A stretch of 64,000 nucleotides of DNA from Streptomyces caeruleatus. Its GTDB lineage: Bacteria; Actinomycetota; Actinomycetes; Streptomycetales; Streptomycetaceae. The position numbers were made by a program, and so were the translations under genes. Each line of letters begins with the position of its first letter. The stretch's first letter is position 1. The notes under the pieces were generated by a model that worked only from the letters and a program-made list of their open reading frames with translations, searched no databases and was not told the origin of the DNA. The DNA lies in contig NZ_KQ948935.1 in the NCBI RefSeq assembly GCF_001514235.1, positions 62,001 through 126,000 on the forward strand. Reading direction: 5' to 3'. Positions 52,253 through 60,355 of the stretch are shown one piece after another.

Positions 52253-53173
52253 TCAGGCCTCCTGGGGCTGTGCGGTGAACTCGGCCTCGGTCGCGGTCAG
52301 GTCGAGGTAGGCCTGCTCCAAGGTGGCTTCCTCCGCCGCGAGTTCGAGGAGGGGGACACCGGCCTGCGAGGCGAGGCGGCCGATGTCTTCCACGCGCGCG
52401 TGGCGCACGGTCCAGTGCCCGTCCTCGTGTTCGACGGCGTCGTGACCGTGTCGGTCGAGGGCCGCCTTGAGGGCGGTGGCGTCCGTGGTGCGGACGCGGA
52501 CGCCGGGCTCCACGCGTGCGTGGATGAACTCGCGCATCGGGGTGTCGGCCAGCAGGCGCCCCCGGCCGAGGACCACCAGGTGGTCGGCGAAGGACGCGGT
52601 CTCGTTCATGAGGTGGCTGGAGACCAGGACCGTGCGCCCCTCCCCCGCGAGCCGGCGCAGCAGGGCGCGGATCCAGATGATGCCCTCGGGGTCGAGGCCG
52701 TTGGAGGGCTCGTCGAGCATGACCACCTCGGGGTCGCCGAGGAGGGCCGCGGCGATGCCGAGCCGCTGGCGCATGCCCAGGGAGTACGTCTTCACCCTGC
52801 GGCGCGCGACCGAGGCGAGCCCGGTCTCCTCCAGCACCTCGTCGACCCGGCGGACGGCGAGGCGGTTGCTCACGGCGAGGACGCGCAGGTGGTCGCGGGC
52901 GGTGCGCGAGCCGTGCGCGGCCTGGGCGTCCAGCAACGCGCCGACGTGGCGCAGGGGTTCGCCCAGGGTCGCGTAGGCGCGGCCGCCGATCGTGGCGGTC
53001 CCGGACGTCGGCCGGTCGAGGCCGAGCACGAGCCGCATGGTGGTGGACTTTCCGGCGCCGTTGGGACCGAGGAAGCCGGTGACACGGCCGGGGAGGACGG
53101 TGAAGGTGAGGTCGTCCACGGCTCGCCGGGTGCCGTACTCCTTGGTGAGGGCTTGGACTTCGATGCTGGTCAT
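52253..53173 (-). CDS. ABC-2 exporter ATPase
   Basis: 306 residues. Walker A GFLGPNGAGKSTTMR, Q-loop-like LLDAQAAHGSRT, signature SLGMRQRLGIAAALL, Walker B VVMLDEPSNGLDPEGI, H-loop VLVSSHLMNE; C-terminal extension as in drug/lantibiotic exporters. Starts at ATG 53173. A longer open frame upstream (to about 54430) is the antisense of the kinase gene. Confidence 0.95.
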   Translation of the reverse strand: MTSIEVQALTKEYGTRRAVDDLTFTVLPGRVTGFLGPNGAGKSTTMRLVLGLDRPTSGTATIGGRAYATLGEPLRHVGALLDAQAAHGSRTARDHLRVLAVSNRLAVRRVDEVLEETGLASVARRRVKTYSLGMRQRLGIAAALLGDPEVVMLDEPSNGLDPEGIIWIRALLRRLAGEGRTVLVSSHLMNETASFADHLVVLGRGRLLADTPMREFIHARVEPGVRVRTTDATALKAALDRHGHDAVEHEDGHWTVRHARVEDIGRLASQAGVPLLELAAEEATLEQAYLDLTATEAEFTAQPQEA

Positions 53174-53229
53174 GGCAGCAGCCTGGCCGTCGGGGGCGGG
53201 TTTGGCCCTCCCCCGCCGGTGGAGAGCGG

Positions 53230-53247
53230 CTCCCCCGTGCGGGGGAG
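53230..53247. terminator. Hairpin CTCCCCC-GTGC-GGGGGAG in the divergent gap
   Basis: Perfect 7-bp stem between the ABC ATPase gene and the kinase gene, directly upstream of the TTGTCAGTG promoter. As both genes point away it may be an operator or insulate the promoter rather than end transcription. Confidence 0.4.
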
Positions 53248-53252
53248 GCTCG

Positions 53253-53275
53253 TTGTCAGTGGCGGCTGGCACGAT
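53253..53275 (+). promoter_or_regulatory. RecA-NDp/PafBC-like promoter of the histidine kinase gene
   Basis: TTGTCAGTG, 8 nt, CACGAT, then 6 nt to ATG 53282. Full nonamer; -10 differs from TANNNT at its first base. No Shine-Dalgarno sequence. Confidence 0.65.
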
Positions 53276-53281
53276 GACGAA

Positions 53282-54451
53282 ATGGTCCGCTTGCTGCGCC
53301 CGTTCGGCCGGGCGGTGACGTACACACGATGGCTGCATCTGTTCATCGCCGTCGTGGCGCCGAGCCTGCTGTTGTTCGTGCGGGAGGCGTGGTGGATCTG
53401 GCTGATCGCGGCCGCGGTGCTCGCCCCGGCCGCCCTGGTCCCGGCGATGCGCACCGTGGAGGGGTTGCAGGCCAGGCTGCTGTTGACCGGTCACCGGCAC
53501 GACAGCGGGAGCACCGGCATCGTCGTCGCGCCGTCCGCCTCGTGGGGCGACCGTGGGCGGCTCGTCGTGTGGCTGGAGTCGAGGCTGCTGCTGGGCTACG
53601 TGACGATGACGGTCAGCGCCCAACTGGTCTTCGCCACGGCGGACCTGGTGGCGGCGCCGTTCGGCCGTGATGTCGAGGAGGGAGGCCCATTCCTCCTCGA
53701 CGGGCACCACTGGTGGCACGCCCTGCTCGTGCCGGTGTGGTTGCTGGGGCTGGGTGTGTTCGTACTCGTCGCGGGCCATGTCATCACCGCACTCGCCCTG
53801 CGGCTCCTCGGCCCTTCCCCGGTCGAGCGCCTCGCCGCCCTGGAGGAGCGCACCGAGCAACTGCTGGAACGCACCCGTATCGCCCGTGAGCTCCACGACT
53901 CCATCGGCCACGCCCTGACCTTGGCCGTCGTCCAGGCGGGCGCCGCACGGGCAGCCGGCGATCCCGCCTTCACCGACCGTGCCCTGGACGCCATCGAGGA
54001 GACCGGGCGGGCCGCCCTGGAGGATCTGGAGCGGGTCCTCGGCGTCCTGCGCGAGTCCGAGCGGCCGGTCAGCAGCCGGCCGACGCTCGCGGACGCCGAC
54101 CGTCTGCTGGAGTCCGCGCGGGCCTCCGGCACCAAGGTCGACGCCAGCATGACCGGCCCCTTGGAAACGGTGCCCGGGCCGGTCTCCCGGGAGGGCTATC
54201 GCATCCTGCAGGAGTCGCTGACCAACGTGCTGCGGCACGCGGACTGCGCTCCGGCACGCGTCCGTGTCGCCGTCGCGGACGGCACGCTCACCCTGGAGGT
54301 CCGCAATCCGCTCACCGGCCACATACCCGGGCCCGGCAGAGGCAGCGGCCTGCGCGGGATCCGCGAGCGCGCCGCACTGCTGGGCGGACACGCGCGAACC
54401 GGCCCCGACCGGGGTGACTGGCAGGTACATGTTGAGCTGCCGTTGAGTTGA
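53282..54451 (+). CDS. NarL-system sensor histidine kinase
   Basis: 389 residues. Four to five membrane helices in the first 180 residues, dimerisation/phospho motif IARELHDSIGHALTLAVVQAGAARA (HisKA_3) with the His, and HATPase_c (LQESLTNVLRHADCAPARVRV, GSGLRGIRERAALLGG). Located between the divergent ABC-2 exporter and its regulator gene 14 nt downstream. Confidence 0.93.
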   Translation: MVRLLRPFGRAVTYTRWLHLFIAVVAPSLLLFVREAWWIWLIAAAVLAPAALVPAMRTVEGLQARLLLTGHRHDSGSTGIVVAPSASWGDRGRLVVWLESRLLLGYVTMTVSAQLVFATADLVAAPFGRDVEEGGPFLLDGHHWWHALLVPVWLLGLGVFVLVAGHVITALALRLLGPSPVERLAALEERTEQLLERTRIARELHDSIGHALTLAVVQAGAARAAGDPAFTDRALDAIEETGRAALEDLERVLGVLRESERPVSSRPTLADADRLLESARASGTKVDASMTGPLETVPGPVSREGYRILQESLTNVLRHADCAPARVRVAVADGTLTLEVRNPLTGHIPGPGRGSGLRGIRERAALLGGHARTGPDRGDWQVHVELPLS

Positions 54452-54459
54452 TCTAGGCT
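54432..54459 (+). promoter_or_regulatory. Internal promoter of the NarL-type regulator
   Basis: TTGAGC, 16 nt, TAGGCT, 6 nt before ATG 54466. It overlaps the end of the kinase gene and would give a leaderless regulator mRNA apart from read-through. Confidence 0.45.
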
Positions 54460-54465
54460 GGCCGG

Positions 54466-55128
54466 ATGCCGGTCACCGTTCTCCTCGTCGACGACGAACC
54501 CCTCGTACGCGCCGGTCTGCGGGCCGTGTTGGAGGCGCAGCCGGACATCAAGGTGGTCGGGGAGGCGGCCGACGGGGCGGCGGTGATTCCGTTGGTGCGG
54601 CGCTTGCGGCCCGTCGTGGTCGCCATGGACGTACGGATGCCGCTGCTGGACGGGATCGAGGCCACGCGCGCGGTGCTGCGGACGGTCGACGCTCCGCCGA
54701 AGATCGTCGTCATCACGACCTTCGAGAACGACGAGTACGTGTACGAGGCCCTGCGGGCGGGCGCCGACGGCTTCCTGCTGAAGCGGGCCCGGCCGGCCGA
54801 GATCGTGCATGCCGTGCGGCTGGTCGCCGAGGGCGAGTCGCTGTTGTTCCCGGCGTCGGTGCGGCAGCTGGCCGCGCGGTACGGCGACGACGGTGGGAAC
54901 CGGGCGGCGCGGGCGGTCCTGGAGCGGGCCCGGCTGACCGAGCGGGAGGCCGATGTCCTGCGGCTGATGACGCGCGGCCTGTCGAACGCGGAGATCGCCG
55001 CCCGGCTGGTGGTCGGGACCGAGACGGTGAAGTCCCATGTGAGCGCGGTTCTGGCGAAACTGGGGGCGCGGGACCGCACGCAGGCGGTGATCACGGCGTA
55101 CGAGTCGGGGTTCGTGGCGCCGGGGTGA
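54466..55128 (+). CDS. NarL/FixJ-family response regulator
   Basis: 220 residues. Receiver domain (VLLVDDEPLVRAGLRAVLE, phospho-Asp in VVAMDVRMPLLDG, Lys in FLLKRARPAEI) and LuxR-type HTH (LTEREADVLRLMTRGLSNAEIAARLVVGTETVKSHVSAVLAKLG). Cognate to the kinase upstream, probably acting on the divergent ABC exporter genes. Confidence 0.95.
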   Translation: MPVTVLLVDDEPLVRAGLRAVLEAQPDIKVVGEAADGAAVIPLVRRLRPVVVAMDVRMPLLDGIEATRAVLRTVDAPPKIVVITTFENDEYVYEALRAGADGFLLKRARPAEIVHAVRLVAEGESLLFPASVRQLAARYGDDGGNRAARAVLERARLTEREADVLRLMTRGLSNAEIAARLVVGTETVKSHVSAVLAKLGARDRTQAVITAYESGFVAPG

Positions 55129-55140
55129 GAGCCGGCGGGG

Positions 55141-55164
55141 ACCGGTTCGGTCTAACCGACCGGT
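55141..55164. promoter_or_regulatory. 24-bp near-perfect palindrome between the regulator and ROK genes
   Basis: ACCGGTTCGGT-CT-AACCGACCGGT: arms differ at only one or two positions. It could be the ROK repressor operator or a terminator; 87 nt upstream of the ROK start. Confidence 0.55.
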
Positions 55165-55250
55165 AGGTCGTCGGGGTGCCCGCCTCTCGCCGGGGTGCGC
55201 CGCGGCGAGTACCATCCGCCCAACATGCGCACGAGCTGGGAGGACGGACG

Positions 55251-56408
55251 TTGGGGCAGCTGACCGGCGGGGATCCCTCGCTGCTGCGAAGGATCAACTC
55301 CGCGGTGGTGCTGCACGCGCTGCGTGCCACGGACGCCGCCACACTGACGGAGATCACCCGGGTGACCGGACTGTCCCGGCCGACCGTCGAGGGCGTCGTC
55401 GAAGGGCTCATCGAGGCGGGGTACGTCGTCGAGAAGGCGGCCGACGAGAGTGTCGTGCGGCGGCAGGGCCGGCCCGCGCGGCGGTTCAGGTTCCGGGCCG
55501 AGGCGGGCCATCTGCTGGGCGTGGACGTCGGCGCGCATCGGGTCGCCGCGCTCCTCGCCGACCTGGACGGCCGGGTGCTGGGCGCCATCGACAAGGAGGT
55601 CGACGAGACGGCTCCGGCCGACGAGCGGCTGGAGCGGGTGCGTACGGCGGTCGCCGAACTGCTGCGCCGGGCCGGTGTGGCACGCGGTTCGCTGCGGGCC
55701 GTCGGCGTCGCGACGCCAGGCATCGTCGAGGCCGACGGGACCGTGCGGCTGGGCGCCGCGCTGCCCGAATGGACGGGGCTGCGGCTGGGCGAGCGGCTGA
55801 GCCGTTCCTTCAAGTGCCCGGTCCTGGTGGAGAACGACGCCAACGCGGCGGCGGTCGCCGAGCACTGGAAGGGCTCCGCCACCGAGTCCGACGACGTGGT
55901 GTTCGTGCTGGCCGGGCTGAGCCCGGGCGCCGGTTCGCTGATCGGCGGTCAGCTGCACCGGGGGTTCGGCGGCGCGGCCGGTGAGATCGGCGCGCTGCAT
56001 CTGCTGGGCCGCGAGGCGACGCCGGAGACGCTGCTGTCCACGACGGACGAGCCGCTGCGCCCGCTCGACGAGCGTGCCGTCGCCGAGGTCTTCGCCCAGG
56101 CCCGCAAGGGCGACCAGCGGGCCCTCGCGGCCGTCGAGCGCTTCATCCAGCGCCTCGTCCACGACGTGGCCGCCCTGGTCCTCGCCCTCGACCCCGAGCT
56201 GGTCGTCGTCGGCGGCTGGGCGGCCGGTCTGGACGGCGTGCTGGAGCCGCTGCGGCGCGAACTGGCCCGATACTGCCTGCGCCCGCCGAAGGTCGCCCTG
56301 TCCCTCCTCGGCGAGGCGGCCGTGGCGACGGGCGCGCTGCGGCTGGCCCTCGACCATGTGGAGGAGCAGCTGTTCGCGGTGGAGGGCACGGTGACCGGGC
56401 GGCGCTGA
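55251..56408 (+). CDS. ROK-family regulator/sugar kinase
   Basis: 385 residues. N-terminal winged HTH (LLRRINSAVVLHALRATDAATLTEITRVTGLSRPTVEGVVEGLIEAGYV) and a ROK kinase-like domain (GVDVGAHRVAALLADLDGRVLG; VENDANAAAVAEHW; GGAAGEIGALHLL). The ROK zinc motif (CxCGxxGCxE) is not visible, so a regulator rather than a kinase is likely. TTG 55251 is chosen behind GGGAGGA with 6-nt spacing. Confidence 0.88.
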   Translation: MGQLTGGDPSLLRRINSAVVLHALRATDAATLTEITRVTGLSRPTVEGVVEGLIEAGYVVEKAADESVVRRQGRPARRFRFRAEAGHLLGVDVGAHRVAALLADLDGRVLGAIDKEVDETAPADERLERVRTAVAELLRRAGVARGSLRAVGVATPGIVEADGTVRLGAALPEWTGLRLGERLSRSFKCPVLVENDANAAAVAEHWKGSATESDDVVFVLAGLSPGAGSLIGGQLHRGFGGAAGEIGALHLLGREATPETLLSTTDEPLRPLDERAVAEVFAQARKGDQRALAAVERFIQRLVHDVAALVLALDPELVVVGGWAAGLDGVLEPLRRELARYCLRPPKVALSLLGEAAVATGALRLALDHVEEQLFAVEGTVTGRR

Positions 56409-56436
56409 CGACGCACCGTCCGTCCCGGTGAACGCG

Positions 56437-56465
56437 GCGCGCCCCGGAGTGGCTCCGGGGCGCGC
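56437..56465. terminator. 13-bp stem terminator between ROK and GntR genes
   Basis: GCGCGCCCCGGAG-TGG-CTCCGGGGCGCGC, perfect, between two convergent genes. Confidence 0.9.
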
Positions 56466-56485
56466 GGCAGGTACGGGTACGGCGG

Positions 56486-57247
56486 TCAGGACGCCTGGCG
56501 TTGCGGGTCCTGGTGGATCTCCACGCGGCCGGAGTCGCCGAAGGTCAGTCGGCAGGTGTCCGCGCGGTACGTGGCGACGGAGAGCGCGGCGGTGCGGCCC
56601 TCGGCGATGTAGCGGGTGGTGACGACGAGGACGGGGGCCCCGGGGAGGCGGTCCAGCTCCTTGGCGTCGTCCGCGCGGGCCGAGCCCAGCTCGACGGCGC
56701 TCTCCTGGCGCTCCAGCTCCAGGCGCTGGAGCTCGCGCAGCACGGCACGCGCGCGTGCCGCTCCGGACGGGGCGTCGATGGCGGAGAGGTCGGGCACCGA
56801 CGACTGCGGGATGTAGAGCAGCTCGGCCGCGACGGGCTGGCCGTGCGTCACGCGGGAGCGGCGCACGATGTGCACGGGCTCGTCCCGGCCGCTGTCCAGG
56901 GCGTCCGCCACCGACGCGGGCGGCACCGCCGGCGTGCAGTCCACGGTCTGCCAGACGTCGTCCGGCGCTCCAGGCCAGGCGTGCTGCTCGCTGCCGACGG
57001 ACACGCCCACGCGCGGCGGCGCGACGGTCGTACCGACGCCGCGGCGGCGCTGGAGCCTGCCCTCCAGTTCGAGCTGTTCCAGTGCCTGGCGGAGCGTGGC
57101 CCTGGCGACGCCGAAGCGGGCGGCCAGGTCCCGTTCGTTGGGCAGAATCTCGCCCACGGTGAATTCGGAGTCCAGTGCTTCACTGAGCACGGTCCTCAAG
57201 TGCCAGTACTTCGGTTCCGGCACCGATTCGAGCTGCGTGGTCCCCAC
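56486..57247 (-). CDS. GntR/HutC-family transcriptional regulator
   Basis: 253 residues. Winged HTH (VLSEALDSEFTVGEILPNERDLAARFGVARATLRQALEQLELEGRLQRRRGVGTTV) and a UTRA ligand domain (VHIVRRSRVTHGQPVAAELLYIP...VLVVTTRYIAEGRTAALSVATYRADTCRL). Same subfamily as the N-acetylglucosamine regulator DasR. A TTGGT-N4-ACCAA site lies upstream of its GTG start 57247. Targets beyond itself are not adjacent. Confidence 0.92.
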   Translation of the reverse strand: MGTTQLESVPEPKYWHLRTVLSEALDSEFTVGEILPNERDLAARFGVARATLRQALEQLELEGRLQRRRGVGTTVAPPRVGVSVGSEQHAWPGAPDDVWQTVDCTPAVPPASVADALDSGRDEPVHIVRRSRVTHGQPVAAELLYIPQSSVPDLSAIDAPSGAARARAVLRELQRLELERQESAVELGSARADDAKELDRLPGAPVLVVTTRYIAEGRTAALSVATYRADTCRLTFGDSGRVEIHQDPQRQAS

Positions 57248-57344
57248 CCTGTCCTCCGCAATCGCCGTGGCCCAGCGGCGTTTTAGCGCCCTTGTTTATT
57301 AAAGGTTGTTGCACTTATCAGCGACCATAGGGCGGCCCTCACCC

Positions 57345-57358
57345 TTGGTCAATACCAA
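57345..57358. promoter_or_regulatory. TTGGTCAATACCAA, HutC/DasR-like operator
   Basis: Perfect 5-bp arms with 4-nt spacer. The inner 12-mer TGGTCAATACCA matches the DasR-type core TGGTCTAGACCA at 10 of 12 positions, in the upstream region of the HutC-type gene. Confidence 0.6.
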
Positions 57359-57418
57359 TGGCCGGGAACGTTCACGGGACGGGCCCGGGCCGCCGCGCCC
57401 AGGACGCGGCGGCGGAGG

Positions 57419-58303
57419 CTACGCGGTTGCCAGCGAGGTCAGCTTGTCGGGGTTGCGGATGATGTAGACCGCCTGGATCCGGCCCTCCAGGACGTCCAGC
57501 TGGAAGACGCTGTCGGGCTTGTCGCCGGAGCGCACCAGCACCGCGGGGCCGCCGTTGACCTCCAGGAACTGGAAGGACACGTCGGCGACGCCCCGCTGGG
57601 CGACGCCGGCGAGGAAGCGGCCCACCTTGTCGGCGGTCTCCAGGACCCGCACCGGGGCCTTGGCCTTGCCTCCGCTGTCGCCGACGAGGCGGACGTCCGG
57701 GGCGAGCAGGGACATGAGGCCCTCCAGGTCGCCCTCCGTCGCCGCGGCCAGGAACCGTTCGGTGAGATCGCGCCGCTGTGCGGGGTCGACCTCGTACCGC
57801 GGCCGCCGTTCGTCGACGTGCTTGCGGGCCCGTCCGGCGAGCTGGCGCACGGCCGGCTCGCCGCGGTCGAGCATGGCGGCGATCTCGGCGTACGGATAGC
57901 CGAAGGCCTCCCTGAGGACGAACACCGCCCGCTCCAGCGGCGACAGCGACTCCAGGACCACGAGGACGGCGAGGGAGACGGAGTCGGCGAGGACGGCCCG
58001 CTCGGCGGTGTCCGGGACGGCGTCCCCGAAGTCGGTGACATACGGCTCCGGCAGCCAGGGACCGACATAGGTCTCGCCCCGCGCCTTGACCTGGCGCAGC
58101 CGGTCGATGGCGAGCCGGGTGGTGACACGCACCAGGTAGGCGCGCGGTTCACGCACCTCGGACCGGTCGGCGTTGGACCAGCGCAGCCAGGCCTCCTGCA
58201 CCACGTCCTCCGCGTCGGCCACGCGGCCGAGCATGCGGTACGCGACTCCCAGGAGGACGGGGCGGTGCTCTTCGAAGACGTCGGTCTCGGTGTAGGTGGT
58301 CAC
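57419..58303 (-). CDS. ECF41-type RNA polymerase sigma factor with SnoaL-like tail
   Basis: 294 residues. Sigma regions 2 and 4 (EEHRPVLLGVAYRMLGRVADAEDVVQEAWLRW; LSPLERAVFVLREAFGYPYAEIAAMLDRGEPAVRQLAGRARKHV) and a C-terminal SnoaL-like domain. The three ECF41 hallmarks are present: WLPEP in the linker, a DGGGK-type motif (GDSGGKAKAP) and NPDKL near the end; in this group the tail modulates activity in place of an anti-sigma factor. GTG 58303 is preferred; TTG 58372 would add 23 residues. Divergent from the hydrolase gene. Confidence 0.92.
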   Translation of the reverse strand: MTTYTETDVFEEHRPVLLGVAYRMLGRVADAEDVVQEAWLRWSNADRSEVREPRAYLVRVTTRLAIDRLRQVKARGETYVGPWLPEPYVTDFGDAVPDTAERAVLADSVSLAVLVVLESLSPLERAVFVLREAFGYPYAEIAAMLDRGEPAVRQLAGRARKHVDERRPRYEVDPAQRRDLTERFLAAATEGDLEGLMSLLAPDVRLVGDSGGKAKAPVRVLETADKVGRFLAGVAQRGVADVSFQFLEVNGGPAVLVRSGDKPDSVFQLDVLEGRIQAVYIIRNPDKLTSLATA

Positions 58304-58444
58304 CGTTCCATCCCATCCGACCGGTCCGGCCGTGTCCAGGCGAAATCGGCGGCCCGGGCGCTTGTCGGTCAACCCCGAGTCGCGCGCGACAGGTTGAGCA
58401 TCCGGCCTCCCCGAGGATCACCGGCCCTGGAGGTCTACCCGTCG

Positions 58445-58459
58445 GTAGCAATTGCTGAC
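58445..58459. promoter_or_regulatory. Dyad GTAGCAATTGCTGAC
   Basis: Near-perfect palindrome (core AGCAATTGCT) in the 244-nt divergent gap between the ECF41 gene and the hydrolase gene. Candidate operator. Confidence 0.5.
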
Positions 58460-58480
58460 AAGCTGTCTACGGCCGCCCGC

Positions 58481-58535
58481 CGGCGTGTCCCAGACTCCAC
58501 CGGCGTGTCCCAGACTCCGTCAGTGTGTCCCAGAC
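58481..58535. repeat. 20-bp tandem repeat upstream of the hydrolase gene
   Basis: CGGCGTGTCCCAGACTCCAC repeated almost exactly 2.7 times, ending a few nt before the GAGGAG ribosome site of the hydrolase gene at 58548. Confidence 0.85.
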
Positions 58536-58547
58536 GAGGAGCACCCC

Positions 58548-59378
58548 ATGTCCGCCACCGTCTCCTTCCAGGTCGCCTCCCCGCAGGGCCCGCAGAGCGT
58601 GAGTGTCGACTACGCGCGCGTGGGGAGCGGTGAACCTCTGCTCCTGCTGCACGGGATCGGTCACCACCGGCAGGTCTGGGACCCGGTGGTGGACATCCTC
58701 GCGGCCGAGCGCGACGTGATCTCCGTGGACCTGCCCGGCTTCGGGACGTCCCCCGGCCTGCCCGACGGCCTCAGCTACGACCTGGCCACGACGACGGCCG
58801 TGTTCGGCGCCTTCTGCGAGGCCATGGACCTGGAACGGCCGCATGTGGCGGGCAACTCGCTGGGCGGCCTGATCGCGCTGGAACTCGGCCGCGAGAAGCT
58901 CGCGCGGTCCGTGACCGCCCTCTCCCCGGCCGGCTTCTGGTCGGACGCCGAGCGGCGCTACGCCTTCGGTGTGCTGCTCGCGATGCGGCACATCTCGCGG
59001 CGGCTGCCGCTGCCGCTGGTGGAGCGGCTGTCCCGGTCGGCGGCCGGCCGGACCGTCCTGACCAGCACGATCTACGCCCGCCCGGGCCGCCGGTCACCCG
59101 ACGCCGTGGTCGCCGAGACGCTAGCCCTGGCGGGGGCCACTGGCTTCGACCAGACCCTCGGCGCCGGTCGTGCCGTCCGGTTCACCGACGACATCCCCGG
59201 GGTCCCGGTCACCGTGGCCTGGGGCAGCAGGGACCGGCTGCTCGTGCGCCGCCAGGGTGTGCGCGCCAAGCAGATCATCCCCAGGGCGCGCCTCGTCCGG
59301 CTGCCCGGCTGCGGCCACTGCCCCATGAACGACGACCCGGCCCTGGTCGCGCGCGTCATTCTCGACGGCAGCCGCTGA
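58548..59378 (+). CDS. Alpha/beta hydrolase
   Basis: 276 residues, Abhydrolase_1/6 fold: oxyanion HGIG (PLLLLHGIGHHRQVWDP), SVDLPGFGTS, nucleophile elbow VAGNSLGGLIALELG, acidic WGSRDRLL, His in GCGHCPMNDDP. Substrate unknown. ATG 58548 after GAGGAG; an upstream open frame runs only through the tandem repeat. Its last 258 nt lie opposite the EamA frame. Confidence 0.92.
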   Translation: MSATVSFQVASPQGPQSVSVDYARVGSGEPLLLLHGIGHHRQVWDPVVDILAAERDVISVDLPGFGTSPGLPDGLSYDLATTTAVFGAFCEAMDLERPHVAGNSLGGLIALELGREKLARSVTALSPAGFWSDAERRYAFGVLLAMRHISRRLPLPLVERLSRSAAGRTVLTSTIYARPGRRSPDAVVAETLALAGATGFDQTLGAGRAVRFTDDIPGVPVTVAWGSRDRLLVRRQGVRAKQIIPRARLVRLPGCGHCPMNDDPALVARVILDGSR

Positions 59379-60308
59379 CTCGCGCCGGGTACGCACGCGT
59401 GGGGTGCGCCCGGCCTGGGCGCGCCCGCGCGGGGTGCGTGTCAACGCGCCGGAGCCCAGGGCGACTCCGGCGCCGACGAGGGCACTGCCGAGAGCCTGGA
59501 CGGCGCCGTAGGAGCCGGTTCCGACAAGCGGGGCGGTGCAGGCGGCTGCCACCGGGATGAGCCCGGAGAACAGGGTGGCGCGCTCGGCGCCGATCCGCTG
59601 CATGCCGATGTACCAGCACACGAAGCCGACGACGGTCACGATCACGGCCTGCCACAGGAGGGCCAGGGTCTCGGTGCTGTCGGGCCGGCGCAGCCATGCG
59701 GTGCCGTCGAGGAGCAGCCCGGCCGCCGCCGACTCCACGGCGGCGATCCCGCACACCGTGGCGGACAGCAGCCGCGGGCCCAAAGGGCGCAGTACGGGCA
59801 CGGCCAGCACCGCGAAGCCGACCTCCCCGATCAACGCGCACACGGAGAAGGCGATGCCGGCCCCGTCCGTGCGCCCCCAGCCCTGCACCGTGAACGCGCC
59901 GACGGCGACGAGCGACGCACCGTACAGGACCGTCCGTTGCGGTCGTCGCCGCCCGTCCAGGAGGGGCACGACCACGGCCACCACCACGGGCGCGCAGCCG
60001 ACGAAGACGCCGGGGACAGCCGGTTCGGCGGTGCGCTCGGCCGCGATGACCGCCAGGTTGAAGCCGACCATGCCGACGGCGGCGAGGACGACGAGGCGGG
60101 CCCACTGACGCGCGGCGAGCGCACGCAGCCGGGTCGCGGCGCCCCGCCCGGCGAAGGGGACGAGCAGAAGACAGGCGAGGCCGTAGCGCAGGAACTGGCC
60201 GCCGGCGTACGGGTAGTCGCCAAGGAGGCTGTTGGCGGTGAAGGATCCTCCGACGAGGACGCAGGCGAGCGCGGCGAGAAGGGCTCCGCGCGTGGTGGTG
60301 GCGTTCAT
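59121..60308 (-). CDS. EamA/RhaT-type transporter with C-terminal extension
   Basis: 395 residues by frame. The first 300 or so hold ten helices and two EamA domains (ALLAALACVLVGGSFTANSLLG...YAGGQFLRYGLACLLLVPFAG; VVGFVCWYIGMQRIGAERATLFSGLIPVAAACTAPLVG). After RTPRGRAQAG the frame stays open for about 95 hydrophilic residues that are antisense to the hydrolase gene's end; no family member I know has this tail. A frameshift removing a normal stop near 59380 is possible. Divergent MocR-type regulator 47 nt away. Confidence 0.82.
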   Translation of the reverse strand: MNATTTRGALLAALACVLVGGSFTANSLLGDYPYAGGQFLRYGLACLLLVPFAGRGAATRLRALAARQWARLVVLAAVGMVGFNLAVIAAERTAEPAVPGVFVGCAPVVVAVVVPLLDGRRRPQRTVLYGASLVAVGAFTVQGWGRTDGAGIAFSVCALIGEVGFAVLAVPVLRPLGPRLLSATVCGIAAVESAAAGLLLDGTAWLRRPDSTETLALLWQAVIVTVVGFVCWYIGMQRIGAERATLFSGLIPVAAACTAPLVGTGSYGAVQALGSALVGAGVALGSGALTRTPRGRAQAGRTPRVRTRRESAAAVENDARDQGRVVVHGAVAAAGQPDEARPGDDLLGAHTLAAHEQPVPAAPGHGDRDPGDVVGEPDGTTGAEGLVEASGPRQG

Positions 60309-60355
60309 GGAAGCGACGCTAGGAACCGGCGCGGTCCGGATTAAGGTCCACTTTC

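Noticed and set aside
53174..54430. Long N-terminal extension of the ABC ATPase
   Set aside because: It is antisense to the kinase gene; the ATPase domain begins cleanly at MTSIEVQALTKEYG (53173).
58481..58535. Tandem repeats as a CRISPR array
   Set aside because: The copies are contiguous with no unique spacers and there are no cas genes.
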